A DNA stretch of 52,638 bases from Patescibacteria group bacterium (GTDB lineage Bacteria; Patescibacteriota; Patescibacteriia; SCPX01), in contig SCPX01000059.1 in the NCBI GenBank assembly GCA_004298615.1, positions 1 through 52,638 on the forward strand. Reading direction: 5' to 3'. Shown piece after piece: positions 9,722-16,903 of this stretch. The notes under the pieces are model-generated. The model was not told the origin of the DNA. It saw only the letters and a program-made list of their open reading frames with translations, and made no database searches. The first letter of the stretch is position 1. Each line of letters opens with the position of its first letter. The translations under genes and the position numbers were made by a program.

Positions 9722-9759
9722 AATAAAAGCCGCGTAAGAAAATCATAGTCTTAGCGCGG
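9722..9759 (-). terminator. Rho-independent terminator for the 99-aa zinc-ribbon gene
   Basis: A 10-bp stem (CCGCGTAAGA with TCTTA-g-CGCGG, one bulged G) with a 9-base loop. On the minus strand it is followed by CTTTTATTTTT, and on the plus strand there is no T tract. It therefore most likely ends the minus-strand gene whose stop is at 9789. Confidence 0.65.
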
Positions 9760-9788
9760 CCGCAATGAGATAGTATTTAATTTGCGAT

Positions 9789-10088
9789 CTAGGAGGCATC
9801 GCTTTTTCCGTTACCGTTCAATATTATCTCGCTGATCTCTTTGAGCGATGAGAAAGCTGTCCGTAAACAATCTGGGCATTCAAAAGCCGATTCTATTGAT
9901 TTGGCATCATGTTGCTTCTTTATTTCGGCGCATTGTCTGATGACAGCATGCGTTTCCTTTAAAATTATTTTCAACATCGCAATTTTTTCTTCATTTGTTT
10001 TCGGTTTGTCTATCAATTTTGTGCTGCATTGATAGCAGAATAAATGGTCTTCCTGTCTTCTTGAGTCGCATTTTTGGCAATATTTCAT
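9789..10088 (-). CDS. small zinc-ribbon protein
   Basis: I take the ATG at 10086-10088 as the start, giving 99 aa. GGGAG lies upstream and the protein then opens directly with the zinc motif (MKYCQKC); the ORF track starts 22 codons earlier. CxxC (CQKC) and CYQC near the N-terminus form a zinc ribbon. A helical region follows, and a second pair CPDC lies near residue 74. Function unknown; such ribbons often bind nucleic acid or protein. It is divergent from another zinc-ribbon gene at 10370, and the two promoters share an inverted repeat, suggesting common control. Confidence 0.72.
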   Translation of the reverse strand: MKYCQKCDSRRQEDHLFCYQCSTKLIDKPKTNEEKIAMLKIILKETHAVIRQCAEIKKQHDAKSIESAFECPDCLRTAFSSLKEISEIILNGNGKSDAS

Positions 10089-10144
10089 TTTCTTTCTCCC
10101 TTTTTTGGTTATTTTGGTTGATTTAAAGAACTGCGTTAATAAGC

Positions 10145-10173
10145 AAAATAACACGGAAAAAAGGCTATGTCAA
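10145..10173 (-). promoter_or_regulatory. promoter of the 99-aa zinc-ribbon gene
   Basis: TTGACA (complement of 10168-10173), 17 bases, TATTTT (complement of 10145-10150). The -35 box is part of the left arm of the TGTCAAGC / GCTTGACA inverted repeat shared with the divergent promoter. Confidence 0.65.
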
Positions 10174-10194
10174 GCACTTTATCAGCCATAGGGC

Positions 10195-10223
10195 TTGACA
10201 GGGCAAAATATTTATGTTATTAT
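10195..10223 (+). promoter_or_regulatory. promoter of the 118-aa zinc-ribbon gene
   Basis: Perfect TTGACA (10195-10200), 17 bases, TATTAT (10218-10223). It is among the strongest-looking promoters in the window. The -35 box forms the right arm of the inverted repeat TGTCAAGC-N17-GCTTGACA (10168-10200). Confidence 0.8.
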
Positions 10224-10228
10224 GTCTG

Positions 10229-10369
10229 TGAAACTTGAAATTACGAAAAAATCGGCTAATTTCACAACGAAACAGCGCAAAAGCGCCTCGATCTTGTAAA
10301 GAGCCAATACAAACGAATTTCAAGTCAAAGGTCGTTATTAAAAAATCTTTGACTATACGATAAAAAACT
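10229..10369 (+). promoter_or_regulatory. structured 5' leader with mutually exclusive stems
   Basis: About 140 bases separate the predicted start from the ATG, the longest leader in the window. ACTTGAAATT (10233-10242) pairs perfectly with AATTTCAAGT (10316-10325), enclosing GGCT/AGCC and a GCGC-AAAA-GCGC hairpin. The same TGAAATT can instead pair with AATTTCA near 10258-10265. The right arm overlaps AGTCAAAG (10323-10330), which pairs perfectly with CTTTGACT (10347-10354) just before the start codon. The stems exclude each other, as in regulatory leaders such as cold-shock mRNAs. No known riboswitch was recognised. Confidence 0.5.
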
Positions 10370-10726
10370 ATGGGCTATCAAGATCAAGGCGCCGGGCGCC
10401 AAATGTTTGATGTTTCATCTTTGGGAATCCAATGCGCGAGCTGCGGAACCAAAATCAATGAACTTCCGTTTGAACCCAAAAGCGATCGTCCCGTTTATTG
10501 CCGCGATTGTAATCGATCGCGCAATGCGGACAGACCGCAGCGCAGCAACTTCCGACAAAATCAAAATTTTGGAGGACCCAGGCAAACCTTTGATGTTTCT
10601 TCGTTAGGATTGAAGTGCGCTAATTGCCAGACCGGCATTACCGAACTTCCGTTTGAACCGAAAACCGATCAACCGGTTTACTGTCGCGAATGCAACCGCG
10701 AAAGACGGCAGAATTTCCGCCGCTAA
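10370..10726 (+). CDS. tandem CxxC zinc-ribbon protein, probable RNA-binding
   Basis: A 118-residue protein made of two copies of one domain: FDVSSLG, then CxxC, 18 residues with the core LPFEP and PVY, then CxxC. The copies lie at about 13-48 and 74-110. They are joined by an Asn/Arg/Gln-rich linker and followed by an Arg-rich tail (RRQNFRR). Similar CxxC-x17-CxxC ribbons are common as small stand-alone proteins in Patescibacteria. The basic, low-complexity linkers suggest RNA binding, but that is inference. It has a strong promoter and a long structured leader, and ends at a very strong terminator shared with the convergent RNA locus. Confidence 0.8.
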   Translation: MGYQDQGAGRQMFDVSSLGIQCASCGTKINELPFEPKSDRPVYCRDCNRSRNADRPQRSNFRQNQNFGGPRQTFDVSSLGLKCANCQTGITELPFEPKTDQPVYCRECNRERRQNFRR

Positions 10727-10752
10727 TTTTATTCAATTTTTTTGAGTAAATA

Positions 10753-10785
10753 AAAACACCCCCCGCCAAAGGCGGGGGGTGTTTT
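10753..10785. terminator. strong bidirectional Rho-independent terminator
   Basis: A perfect 15-bp stem, AAAACACCCCCCGCC with GGCGGGGGGTGTTTT, closed by a three-base AAA loop. T-rich sequence lies on both sides. It ends the 118-aa zinc-ribbon gene on the plus strand and the structured RNA locus on the minus strand. Confidence 0.92.
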
Positions 10786-11060
10786 GAATTGCGATACGGC
10801 GATATTCCGCTCTCCGCACGGAGCTCTTGTCGACGGATCATAAGACCCCATCAACGAGCGCTCTGCATCACGCAGATCTTCAAGAAAATCATTTCCGTCA
10901 GTCATTCCCAAAAGGCTCGATAGATTTGCGGGATCCTTCGCGAGCCTCGGCCGGCGAAGAGATGTCCCGAACATGCTGACGCGATTGTAAGGAATGCTTT
11001 AAGAAATTTATTTCTTATTCCGAGAGCGGAATACTGCCGCATCGCATTGGCGCTTTTCGG

Positions 11061-11234
11061 TCACGAGTGGCGAACGATTGATGACAGCCGATGCCCGAAT
11101 ACGACTCGATGACTTCTGTCCGAAATAAACTTTGACGGATACAATCTGGGCGAATGAATCAGGCGGCGCTTTTTTTTCGGATGAATTATTTCCGGCGAGA
11201 AAAAAAATAATTTTGCAGGAATGATTCTTGACAT
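11061..11234 (-). CDS. possible 57-aa basic ORF within the RNA locus
   Basis: The ATG at 11232-11234 is preceded by GGAGG at ideal spacing, and the frame runs 57 codons to a TGA 16 bases before the closing stem of the structured RNA. The product would be very basic and rich in Ser, Arg and His (for example KKKRR near residue 20), with no recognisable fold. That composition looks like a chance frame. The Shine-Dalgarno match is part of the palindrome CTCCATGGAG, so it may be structural rather than ribosomal. Either a leader peptide or spurious. Confidence 0.25.
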   Translation of the reverse strand: MSRIIPAKLFFFSPEIIHPKKKRRLIHSPRLYPSKFISDRSHRVVFGHRLSSIVRHS

Positions 11235-11322
11235 ATTGCCTCCATGGAGAAATAAAATAACCAACCCTATTTTGCCATCAATTAACAAAATTTTACGGTT
11301 GGTTTTTATTTCTTCTGATACA

Positions 11323-11352
11323 ATTATAGATCTTTCAAAATTGATCTGTCAA
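11323..11352 (-). promoter_or_regulatory. consensus promoter of the structured RNA locus
   Basis: Both boxes are perfect: TTGACA (complement of 11347-11352) and TATAAT (complement of 11323-11328), 18 bases apart. This is the only promoter I found in the window with two perfect canonical hexamers. It lies 70 bases beyond the stop of uvrD. Confidence 0.8.
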
Positions 11353-11425
11353 TACCCCAAAAGTGGATAATGGGTGGATAAATTGAGCATAACTCGTCGT
11401 ATTTCAAAGTTTTTGCCAACTACGG

Positions 11426-13420
11426 CTAAAATGCGTCAAAATGATTTTCCGCCACGACATCAATTGATTCATAAAAATCCTTTGGAATTTCAAGCAGAAA
11501 TTGGGATGGCGATCTCAGATTGGCAAAGCCCGCCATAGCGCTCCCGCCGGATATCGAATATGTGAGATAAAGCTTTGATTTGGCGCGCGTGGCCGCCACA
11601 TAAAAAAGCCGCCTTTCTTCCTCGATTTCGCCTTCCTTTACCGCTCTTGGGTAGGGAAACGCGTCAGCCGCCATATTTATAATAAAGACTACCTCCCATT
11701 CCAGGCCCTTCGCCTGGTGAATCGTGCTTAAAATCAATTTATCGTCGTCATTTTCCTCATCGCCGCGATCAACGGAAAATGATTCTTGTAAAGTAATTTC
11801 AGCCAAAAAAGGCTGTAATTTTTCATAGCGGCCCGCGAATTCAGCCAGAGTTTCCAAATCGGCCAGCCGCTCGGCCGCGTTCGGAAATTCATTTTCTAAA
11901 TATTCGCGATAATCGCCGGTGATCACAGCTTCAATCAGTTCGCGAGGATTATGCTCTTTCGCGATCAATTTTAGCAAGGTTTGTCTCAATTTTTGCCAAC
12001 CATCAAAAGCTCGGCCGCTTTTTTTATCACCCATAATTTGCGCCGATGTGATTTCCGGCAAAGAGGTATATTTTAAAATTTCCATTACGATCTTCTTGGC
12101 GCCAGCCTCGCCGATCCCATCTTGGTGAAGAAGGATGCGATTCCATGAAATTTCGTCTTTGGCATTTTCAATCACTTTGAGATGAGCCAAAACATCTTTG
12201 ATATGCGCGCGTTCAAAAAATCTTACTCCGCCTCTATACTCATAAGCGATTTCCCGCCTGGTCAATTCAAATTCCAGCACTTGCGAGTGGTGCGAGGCGC
12301 GAAAAAGAACGGCCATTTCGGAAAACGGCATACCTTCGGCGCGCAATTCCAAAATCCGTTGGACAATGAATTCCGCTTCTTCATCAGACGAAGACAGAGC
12401 GGCCACCCACGGCAAATCCTGCGATTTCTTGACGCTTTTCAGATTCTTCGGATATTGGCGCGAATTATTGGAAATGATTTTGTTGGCCAGCCCCAAAATT
12501 TCCGGAGACGAACGGTAATTCGTTTCAATTTTAAATGTTTTGGTTTTTGGAAAAAATTTCGGAAATTGCAAAATATTCTGAATCTCAGCGCCGCGAAAAG
12601 AGTAAATGCTTTGCGCGTCGTCCCCTACCACTAATATATTTCCGTGATGGCCGGACAAGCGCGTCACAATATCAGCTTGCAGGCGATTGGTGTCCTGATA
12701 TTCGTCTACCAAAATATACTTAAACATCCGCGAAAGGCTTTCTCTTACCTCCGGCTTTGAATCAAGAAGCAGGCGCAAAAGCTCCAAAAGATCGTCAAAA
12801 TCCACCAAATTGCTCTGCTTTTTCTTTTGCGCGAAAGCCGCGGCGATTCTGGTTATATCTCCCTGAATAGGCAAAAAATTAGGATAATACATTTCCAAGA
12901 GATTATTTACCGGCATTCTCGTATTGCGCGACAAACTGATTATTGAATGAAGCACAGATGCGGACGGGAATCGGCCTTTGGGAGGATTTTGATACAAATC
13001 TTTTAAGACTATTTTTAAAAGCGAAAGAGCGTCTTCTTGGTCAAGAATTGTAAAATTCGGTTCATAACCTATGGCACGCGCGTATTTTCGCAAAAGTATA
13101 TGAGCGATATGATGAAAAGTGCCGCCCCAGACGCCTTTGGGATAAACGCCGAAGACTTGAGTGATTCTGTCCAGCATTTCCCGCGCCGCCTTATTCGTAA
13201 ATGTCACCAGTAATATTTCTTCAGGTCTGACACCCTTTTCCAAAAGATAAGCCACCCGATACACGATGGTGCGGGTTTTTCCCGATCCGGCTCCGGCTAA
13301 GACTAAGCACGGACCGTCGCCGTTTAAGACTACTTCCAGTTGTTCCGGATTCAGTTCTTTTTTATAGTCAATTTTAAAATTAGCCGGCTCGTTTTCGCGG
13401 CGTAAGATATATTGAGACAT
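11426..13420 (-). CDS. uvrD: UvrD/PcrA-family ATP-dependent DNA helicase
   Basis: Superfamily 1 3'-5' helicase for repair and replication-fork maintenance. The motifs are in order: Q-motif region LNPEQLEVV, Walker A AGAGSGKT, motif II DEYQDTN, motif III GDDAQSIYSFRGAE, motif IV TNYRSS, motif V STIHQAKGLEWEVVFI and motif VI ERRLFYVAATRAK. At 664 aa it is a little short; the C-terminal Tudor-like tail of PcrA/UvrD is missing or reduced. It follows the methyltransferase gene by nine bases on the same strand, so the two are probably co-transcribed. Confidence 0.95.
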   Translation of the reverse strand: MSQYILRRENEPANFKIDYKKELNPEQLEVVLNGDGPCLVLAGAGSGKTRTIVYRVAYLLEKGVRPEEILLVTFTNKAAREMLDRITQVFGVYPKGVWGGTFHHIAHILLRKYARAIGYEPNFTILDQEDALSLLKIVLKDLYQNPPKGRFPSASVLHSIISLSRNTRMPVNNLLEMYYPNFLPIQGDITRIAAAFAQKKKQSNLVDFDDLLELLRLLLDSKPEVRESLSRMFKYILVDEYQDTNRLQADIVTRLSGHHGNILVVGDDAQSIYSFRGAEIQNILQFPKFFPKTKTFKIETNYRSSPEILGLANKIISNNSRQYPKNLKSVKKSQDLPWVAALSSSDEEAEFIVQRILELRAEGMPFSEMAVLFRASHHSQVLEFELTRREIAYEYRGGVRFFERAHIKDVLAHLKVIENAKDEISWNRILLHQDGIGEAGAKKIVMEILKYTSLPEITSAQIMGDKKSGRAFDGWQKLRQTLLKLIAKEHNPRELIEAVITGDYREYLENEFPNAAERLADLETLAEFAGRYEKLQPFLAEITLQESFSVDRGDEENDDDKLILSTIHQAKGLEWEVVFIINMAADAFPYPRAVKEGEIEEERRLFYVAATRAKSKLYLTYSISGGSAMAGFANLRSPSQFLLEIPKDFYESIDVVAENHFDAF

Positions 13421-13429
13421 AAAATTGGT

Positions 13430-13972
13430 TTATTTTGGCCGGCAAGTAAATATGGTATAAAGCGGCCAATTACTAAGAACCAATTCTTCTTTGGCGACTT
13501 TAAAATATTTTTTTAAGAATTTTCCGATGAGCGGATTAAATTGGTAAACCACGAATACGCCATTCGGTTTCAGTATTTTCGCCGTATGCGCCAAAATATA
13601 CTCCTTTTCCTTGGGCGCCAAATAAGTAAAGGGAATTCCGGAAATGGCGCAATCAACTGATTTTTCCATTCTCTTGGCTATAAATTCCTGCACTTTTCCG
13701 TGAAAAATCTCAAGTTTTGAATCATTGATTTTTTTCAAACTTCTGACCAGCTCCGGATTAGTGTCAATGGCGATCAATTTTGAACCATCCGGCATCTTTT
13801 TCAGCATCCCGCGCGTCACCGCGCCTTCTCCGGCTCCGTATTCCACGACCGTTTCCGCATTCTCAAGCGGCATTCTTTTAATAACATCTCTTACGAAATA
13901 TTTTGAGCTGGGGGTAAGCGCCCCAATCTGCGGGTCCTTTAAAAATTCAATAAAAAATTTAACGGCATTCAT
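13430..13972 (-). CDS. SAM-dependent methyltransferase, phospholipid-methyltransferase-like
   Basis: A 180-residue class I methyltransferase. The opening IGALTPSSKYFVRDVI block and VEYGAGEGAVTRGML (SAM-binding loop), followed by IAIDTNPE (acidic loop), resemble the PmtA/KsgA-like group often annotated as phospholipid or phosphatidylethanolamine N-methyltransferase. The motif IV position reads AISGIPFTYL. The true substrate (lipid, rRNA or small molecule) cannot be decided from sequence. A TG-extended -10 (TGGTACAAT) lies shortly upstream and there is no Shine-Dalgarno sequence. The gene is downstream of the small RNA-like locus ending at 14022 and upstream of uvrD. Confidence 0.78.
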   Translation of the reverse strand: MNAVKFFIEFLKDPQIGALTPSSKYFVRDVIKRMPLENAETVVEYGAGEGAVTRGMLKKMPDGSKLIAIDTNPELVRSLKKINDSKLEIFHGKVQEFIAKRMEKSVDCAISGIPFTYLAPKEKEYILAHTAKILKPNGVFVVYQFNPLIGKFLKKYFKVAKEELVLSNWPLYTIFTCRPK

Positions 13973-14021
13973 AAAATGTAATTTAAGATTAATATTTACA
14001 TTGTACCAGAAATTTTTAAAT

Positions 14022-14220
14022 AAAAAAAGCCTGTCGTCAATAAACTGGAGGGGTCCCTCCTCGGGACGATTGATTTCACCCGCGCGAACGCGAATCGTAT
14101 CAATCAGGAAAGTTCAAAAGGCAGACAGAAGATTGCTCCTCCGCTTGCTTTATCCCTTTCTTTGTCCCCCCATTTTACTGAAGGCAGGCTGATTGGAATT
14201 TCTTGAAATGAACAATTTAA
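14022..14220 (-). ncRNA. candidate small structured RNA or attenuator leader (~200 nt)
   Basis: The murC-methyltransferase gap of 339 bases has no credible gene. It does contain a strong minus promoter (14227-14255) and, about 190 bases on, a stem region followed by seven T residues. Predicted pairings are AGCCTG near the 5' end (14185-14190) with CAGGCT next to the T run (14028-14033), GATTGAT/ATCAATC, CGCG-TT-CGCG and GGAGG/CCTCC inside TCGTC/GACGA. It could be an independent sRNA or an attenuator upstream of the methyltransferase. I looked for 6S, SRP and common riboswitch motifs and did not see them. Confidence 0.45.
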
Positions 14221-14226
14221 TGTATT

Positions 14227-14255
14227 AGTATAGCGCAGATTTCCAATCTTGTCAA
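14227..14255 (-). promoter_or_regulatory. promoter of the ~200-nt RNA locus
   Basis: TTGACA (complement of 14250-14255), 17 bases, TATACT (complement of 14227-14232). It sits immediately downstream of the murC terminator, as expected for an independent transcription unit. Confidence 0.7.
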
Positions 14256-14266
14256 TAGTGCGAACT

Positions 14267-14288
14267 AAAAAATGGCTAAGCTTAGCCA
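14267..14288 (-). terminator. terminator of the parB-murG-murC operon
   Basis: The perfect palindrome TGGCTAAGCTTAGCCA (14273-14288) gives a 6-bp stem with an AGCT loop. On the minus strand it is followed by TTTTTT. It lies 23 bases after the murC stop. Confidence 0.75.
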
Positions 14289-14311
14289 TAAATACGAAAT
14301 TTACGCTATTA

Positions 14312-15745
14312 TTAAATTCGTTTCTTCATTACAATCCTTTCCGGCAGATCGCCTATGTCCCCCGCCCCCATAATCAGCACGCAATCATTTTTTTGTATAT
14401 GTCTTTTTAATAAATATTCAGCTTCTTTCAAGTCTTTGGAAAACAAAATCTCGCGAGACACTCCTTTTTCTCCGTCGCGGTCTTTTATGGCGCTAACCAA
14501 ATCGCTTGAACTTATTTTTTTATCTTTCTCGCTCATCCTTCCCAAGACTTTGTAAATTTCCGGCAAAATCACGACATCGGCCGCGTCAAAGCATTTTACA
14601 AAATTATCAAAAAGCTGCCGCGTGCGATTGTGCTGATGGGGCTGAAATACGGCTACAATGCGCCGCTTTGGAAAAATGGAACGCGCCGCCAAAAGAGTTT
14701 TCTCTACCGCCGTCGGATGATGCGCGTAATCGGAAATTATTATCGCTTCTCTATATTTTCCAACATTTTCAAACCTGCGCCAAATTCCAGCAAAATCATC
14801 AAAAACCTTGGAAACGATTTCGAAAGAAACTCCGTAAACATCCGCGGCCGCCAAAGCCGCCGTCGCATTATACACATTGAATTCACCGGGAATTTGCAGG
14901 CAAAAAGTCATTGCCTTATTTTTCAAAGAAACAGCATCAAAATATGTTTTCTCTTTTTTTACCGTAATGCTTGAAAATCTGACATCGCAATTCGCACCTT
15001 TGCCGAAACGGATTATTTTAATGTCCGGCCGTTTGGCTGAAACTTCATTTAAAACTTCTGCAACATTTCGATCATCGCCATTGGCGATCAAGGCGCCGTT
15101 TTTCTTTAATTTCAAAGTAAACTCTTTGAATGCCGAAATAACATTTTCCAGCGATTTGAAATAATCCAGATGCTCCGCCTCTATATTCGTAATAATGATA
15201 TTTTGCGGATCATATTGAAGAAATGCCCGCTTATATTCGCACACTTCAATCACGGCAATATTTGAATCGCCCTTGCGGAAATTGCCGTTGATTTCTTTGA
15301 TAATGCTACCGACTAAAATCGTCGGATCAACATCGCCTTTAAGGAGCGCCAGACCTGTAAGCGCCGCGGTCGTGCTTTTGCCATTGGTGCCGCAGATCGC
15401 GATTGTTTCCAAAGGATTGGAAAGCATGCCAAGCGCTTCGGGGTAGCTCAATACCGGAATTCCCGCTTTTTTAGCTTCCAGAATTTCCGGATTGTCTTCC
15501 GGCACGGCCGGGGACGCAATGATTATATCCGGCATGAATTCTTTGATATGATTCGGATTATGGCCGAAAACAATCGGTATTGAAGCGTTGCTCAAATCAT
15601 TGGTTATTTTTGATTCGGCCGCGTCGCAGCCGGAAACATTTTTTCCCAAAACCGAAAGCCAGCGGGCCAGGGCGCTCACGCCTATTCCTCCGATTCCGAT
15701 AAGATGCGCGTTACGCGCGGTGTGAAATTGTTTTAAGCTGTGCAT
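14312..15745 (-). CDS. murC: UDP-N-acetylmuramate--L-alanine ligase
   Basis: Adds the first amino acid of the peptidoglycan stem peptide. The N-terminal Rossmann domain shows GIGGIGVSALARWL. The central ATPase domain has CGTNGKST, and the C-terminal domain has DYAHHPTAVEKTL with the His pair typical of MurC. The length of 477 aa is normal. Its start lies within the end of murG (35-base overlap), so murG and murC are translationally coupled. This adjacency is the usual dcw-cluster order. Confidence 0.96.
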   Translation of the reverse strand: MHSLKQFHTARNAHLIGIGGIGVSALARWLSVLGKNVSGCDAAESKITNDLSNASIPIVFGHNPNHIKEFMPDIIIASPAVPEDNPEILEAKKAGIPVLSYPEALGMLSNPLETIAICGTNGKSTTAALTGLALLKGDVDPTILVGSIIKEINGNFRKGDSNIAVIEVCEYKRAFLQYDPQNIIITNIEAEHLDYFKSLENVISAFKEFTLKLKKNGALIANGDDRNVAEVLNEVSAKRPDIKIIRFGKGANCDVRFSSITVKKEKTYFDAVSLKNKAMTFCLQIPGEFNVYNATAALAAADVYGVSFEIVSKVFDDFAGIWRRFENVGKYREAIIISDYAHHPTAVEKTLLAARSIFPKRRIVAVFQPHQHNRTRQLFDNFVKCFDAADVVILPEIYKVLGRMSEKDKKISSSDLVSAIKDRDGEKGVSREILFSKDLKEAEYLLKRHIQKNDCVLIMGAGDIGDLPERIVMKKRI

Positions 15746-16880
15746 TGGATCGATGTGAAGCTAAATGCGTAATCTCCCGTGTGATGGCCGCCGCGGCATT
15801 CGGGTGTGCCAAATTTTTGGCGTTTTTTGAAAGATCAGCCAATTTTTCCTTGCTGTTGATCAATTCCTTGATTTGGCGAAGCAATGTTTCGCCGTCAAAT
15901 TTTTCTTCATTAATAATAATAGCTGCGCCGTGCTTCGTGAAAATTTTCGCATTGGCTTCCTGGTGGCCGCCGGCGCCGCTTCCAAGCGGGATGATTATCA
16001 TCGGCTTTCCAAGCACCGCGAATTCCGATAAAGTGTTGGCCCCGGCGCGAGTAATGGCCAAATCGGCAATTGCCAGAGCGCCGGCCATATTGTCCGTAAG
16101 ATTGGGATATGCGCGATAGCCGAATCGCTCCAACCGAATGGCGTGCGGCGCGATTTTTACCCAATCCCGCTCGCCGGTCAGATGAATCACTTGGGCGATT
16201 TCCAAGATTGATTCAATGGCGCCCATCACCACCTGATTGATGCGCGATGCTCCCAAGGATCCGCCGGTCACCAGAATTACCGGTTTGGCGGGCTGAAATT
16301 TAAAAACGGCAAAAGCTTTTTCGCGATTGGCGTTTAGAATTTCGCTTCGGACGGGATTTCCCGAAAAACGGACATTTGATTTTATCGGGAAATATTTTTT
16401 AGCTTCGGTAAATCCGGTCAAGACAACGGTCGCGAAACGGCTGGCAATGCGATTGGCTAATCCAGGTATTACATCTGATTCATGAACGATCGTGGGAATT
16501 CCCAGAAGCTTTCCGGCGATAACCACGGGCAGGCTCACATACCCGCCTTTGGAAAAAATCACATCAGGCATAAAATCGGCGATTCTGAAATACGCCTGGA
16601 TGATGCCGATCGGCACTTTGAACATATCAATTAAATTTTGCCCGATTGATGACGGATCACCGCCAAAATCCAAGCCATTCGGCGTATAACGGCGGAATTT
16701 GCCGGCCGCGATATGTTCAAACGGAATATTGTGCCTTTGGGCAAAGTCTCTTTCCGGTCCGCTTTTAGATCCGATCCAAAGAATTTCAACGCGCGGATTT
16801 TCCTCGCGCAGTTCTTGGATTACGGCGTAAAGCGGCGTGATATGCCCTCCAGTCCCTCCCCCGGATACGATAACGCGCAT
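15711..16880 (-). CDS. murG: UDP-GlcNAc:undecaprenyl-pyrophosphoryl-MurNAc-pentapeptide GlcNAc transferase
   Basis: Makes lipid II from lipid I at the inner face of the membrane. The glycine-rich loop GGGTGGHITP starts the N-terminal domain, and FSKGGYVSLP and HESDVIPG are family signatures. The C-terminal UDP-GlcNAc site has TGGSLGA and a conserved acidic/Gln region (GSGAGGHQEANA). The length of 389 aa is slightly above the usual 360 because of a longer C-terminal tail. It lies 24 bases downstream of parB and overlaps murC. Confidence 0.96.
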   Translation of the reverse strand: MRVIVSGGGTGGHITPLYAVIQELREENPRVEILWIGSKSGPERDFAQRHNIPFEHIAAGKFRRYTPNGLDFGGDPSSIGQNLIDMFKVPIGIIQAYFRIADFMPDVIFSKGGYVSLPVVIAGKLLGIPTIVHESDVIPGLANRIASRFATVVLTGFTEAKKYFPIKSNVRFSGNPVRSEILNANREKAFAVFKFQPAKPVILVTGGSLGASRINQVVMGAIESILEIAQVIHLTGERDWVKIAPHAIRLERFGYRAYPNLTDNMAGALAIADLAITRAGANTLSEFAVLGKPMIIIPLGSGAGGHQEANAKIFTKHGAAIIINEEKFDGETLLRQIKELINSKEKLADLSKNAKNLAHPNAAAAITREITHLASHRSNAQLKTISHRA

Positions 16881-16903
16881 AAATATTTATTAATGCTATT
16901 TTC

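Larger units (their letters stand above)
10753..11316 (-). ncRNA. candidate large structured RNA (~560 nt), family unknown
   Basis: A perfect-consensus minus promoter at 11323-11352 predicts a start near 11316, and the transcript would end at the terminator 10753-10785. The 3' half is closed by a 24-nt stem (10791-10814 with 11022-11045). In the minus RNA this stem has 21 Watson-Crick pairs, two G-U and one mismatch; the plus RNA would have two mismatches, so the minus strand is favoured. Inside are CGTCAG/CTGACG (10896-10901 with 10976-10981) around the hairpin 10913-10947, plus hairpins 10862-10876 and 11001-11016. The 5' end has a long AACCAACC/GGTTGGTT hairpin. I found no RNase P, tmRNA, 6S or SRP signature. 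Confidence 0.6.

Noticed and set aside
11228-11250. Plus-strand promoter starting with TTGACA
   Set aside because: The best -10 is 19 bases away and no gene or terminator follows on the plus strand.
11061-11288. 75-aa ORF in the RNA locus as a firm gene
   Set aside because: The composition is not protein-like, and its Shine-Dalgarno match is part of a palindrome. Kept only as a low-confidence 57-aa possibility.
10753-11316. RNase P RNA, tmRNA, 6S or SRP RNA
   Set aside because: I looked on both strands for the conserved RNase P core (GAGGAAAGTCC, ACAGAA), the tmRNA tRNA-like ends with CCA, and the SRP GGAAGCAGCC loop; none is present. Left as an unknown family.
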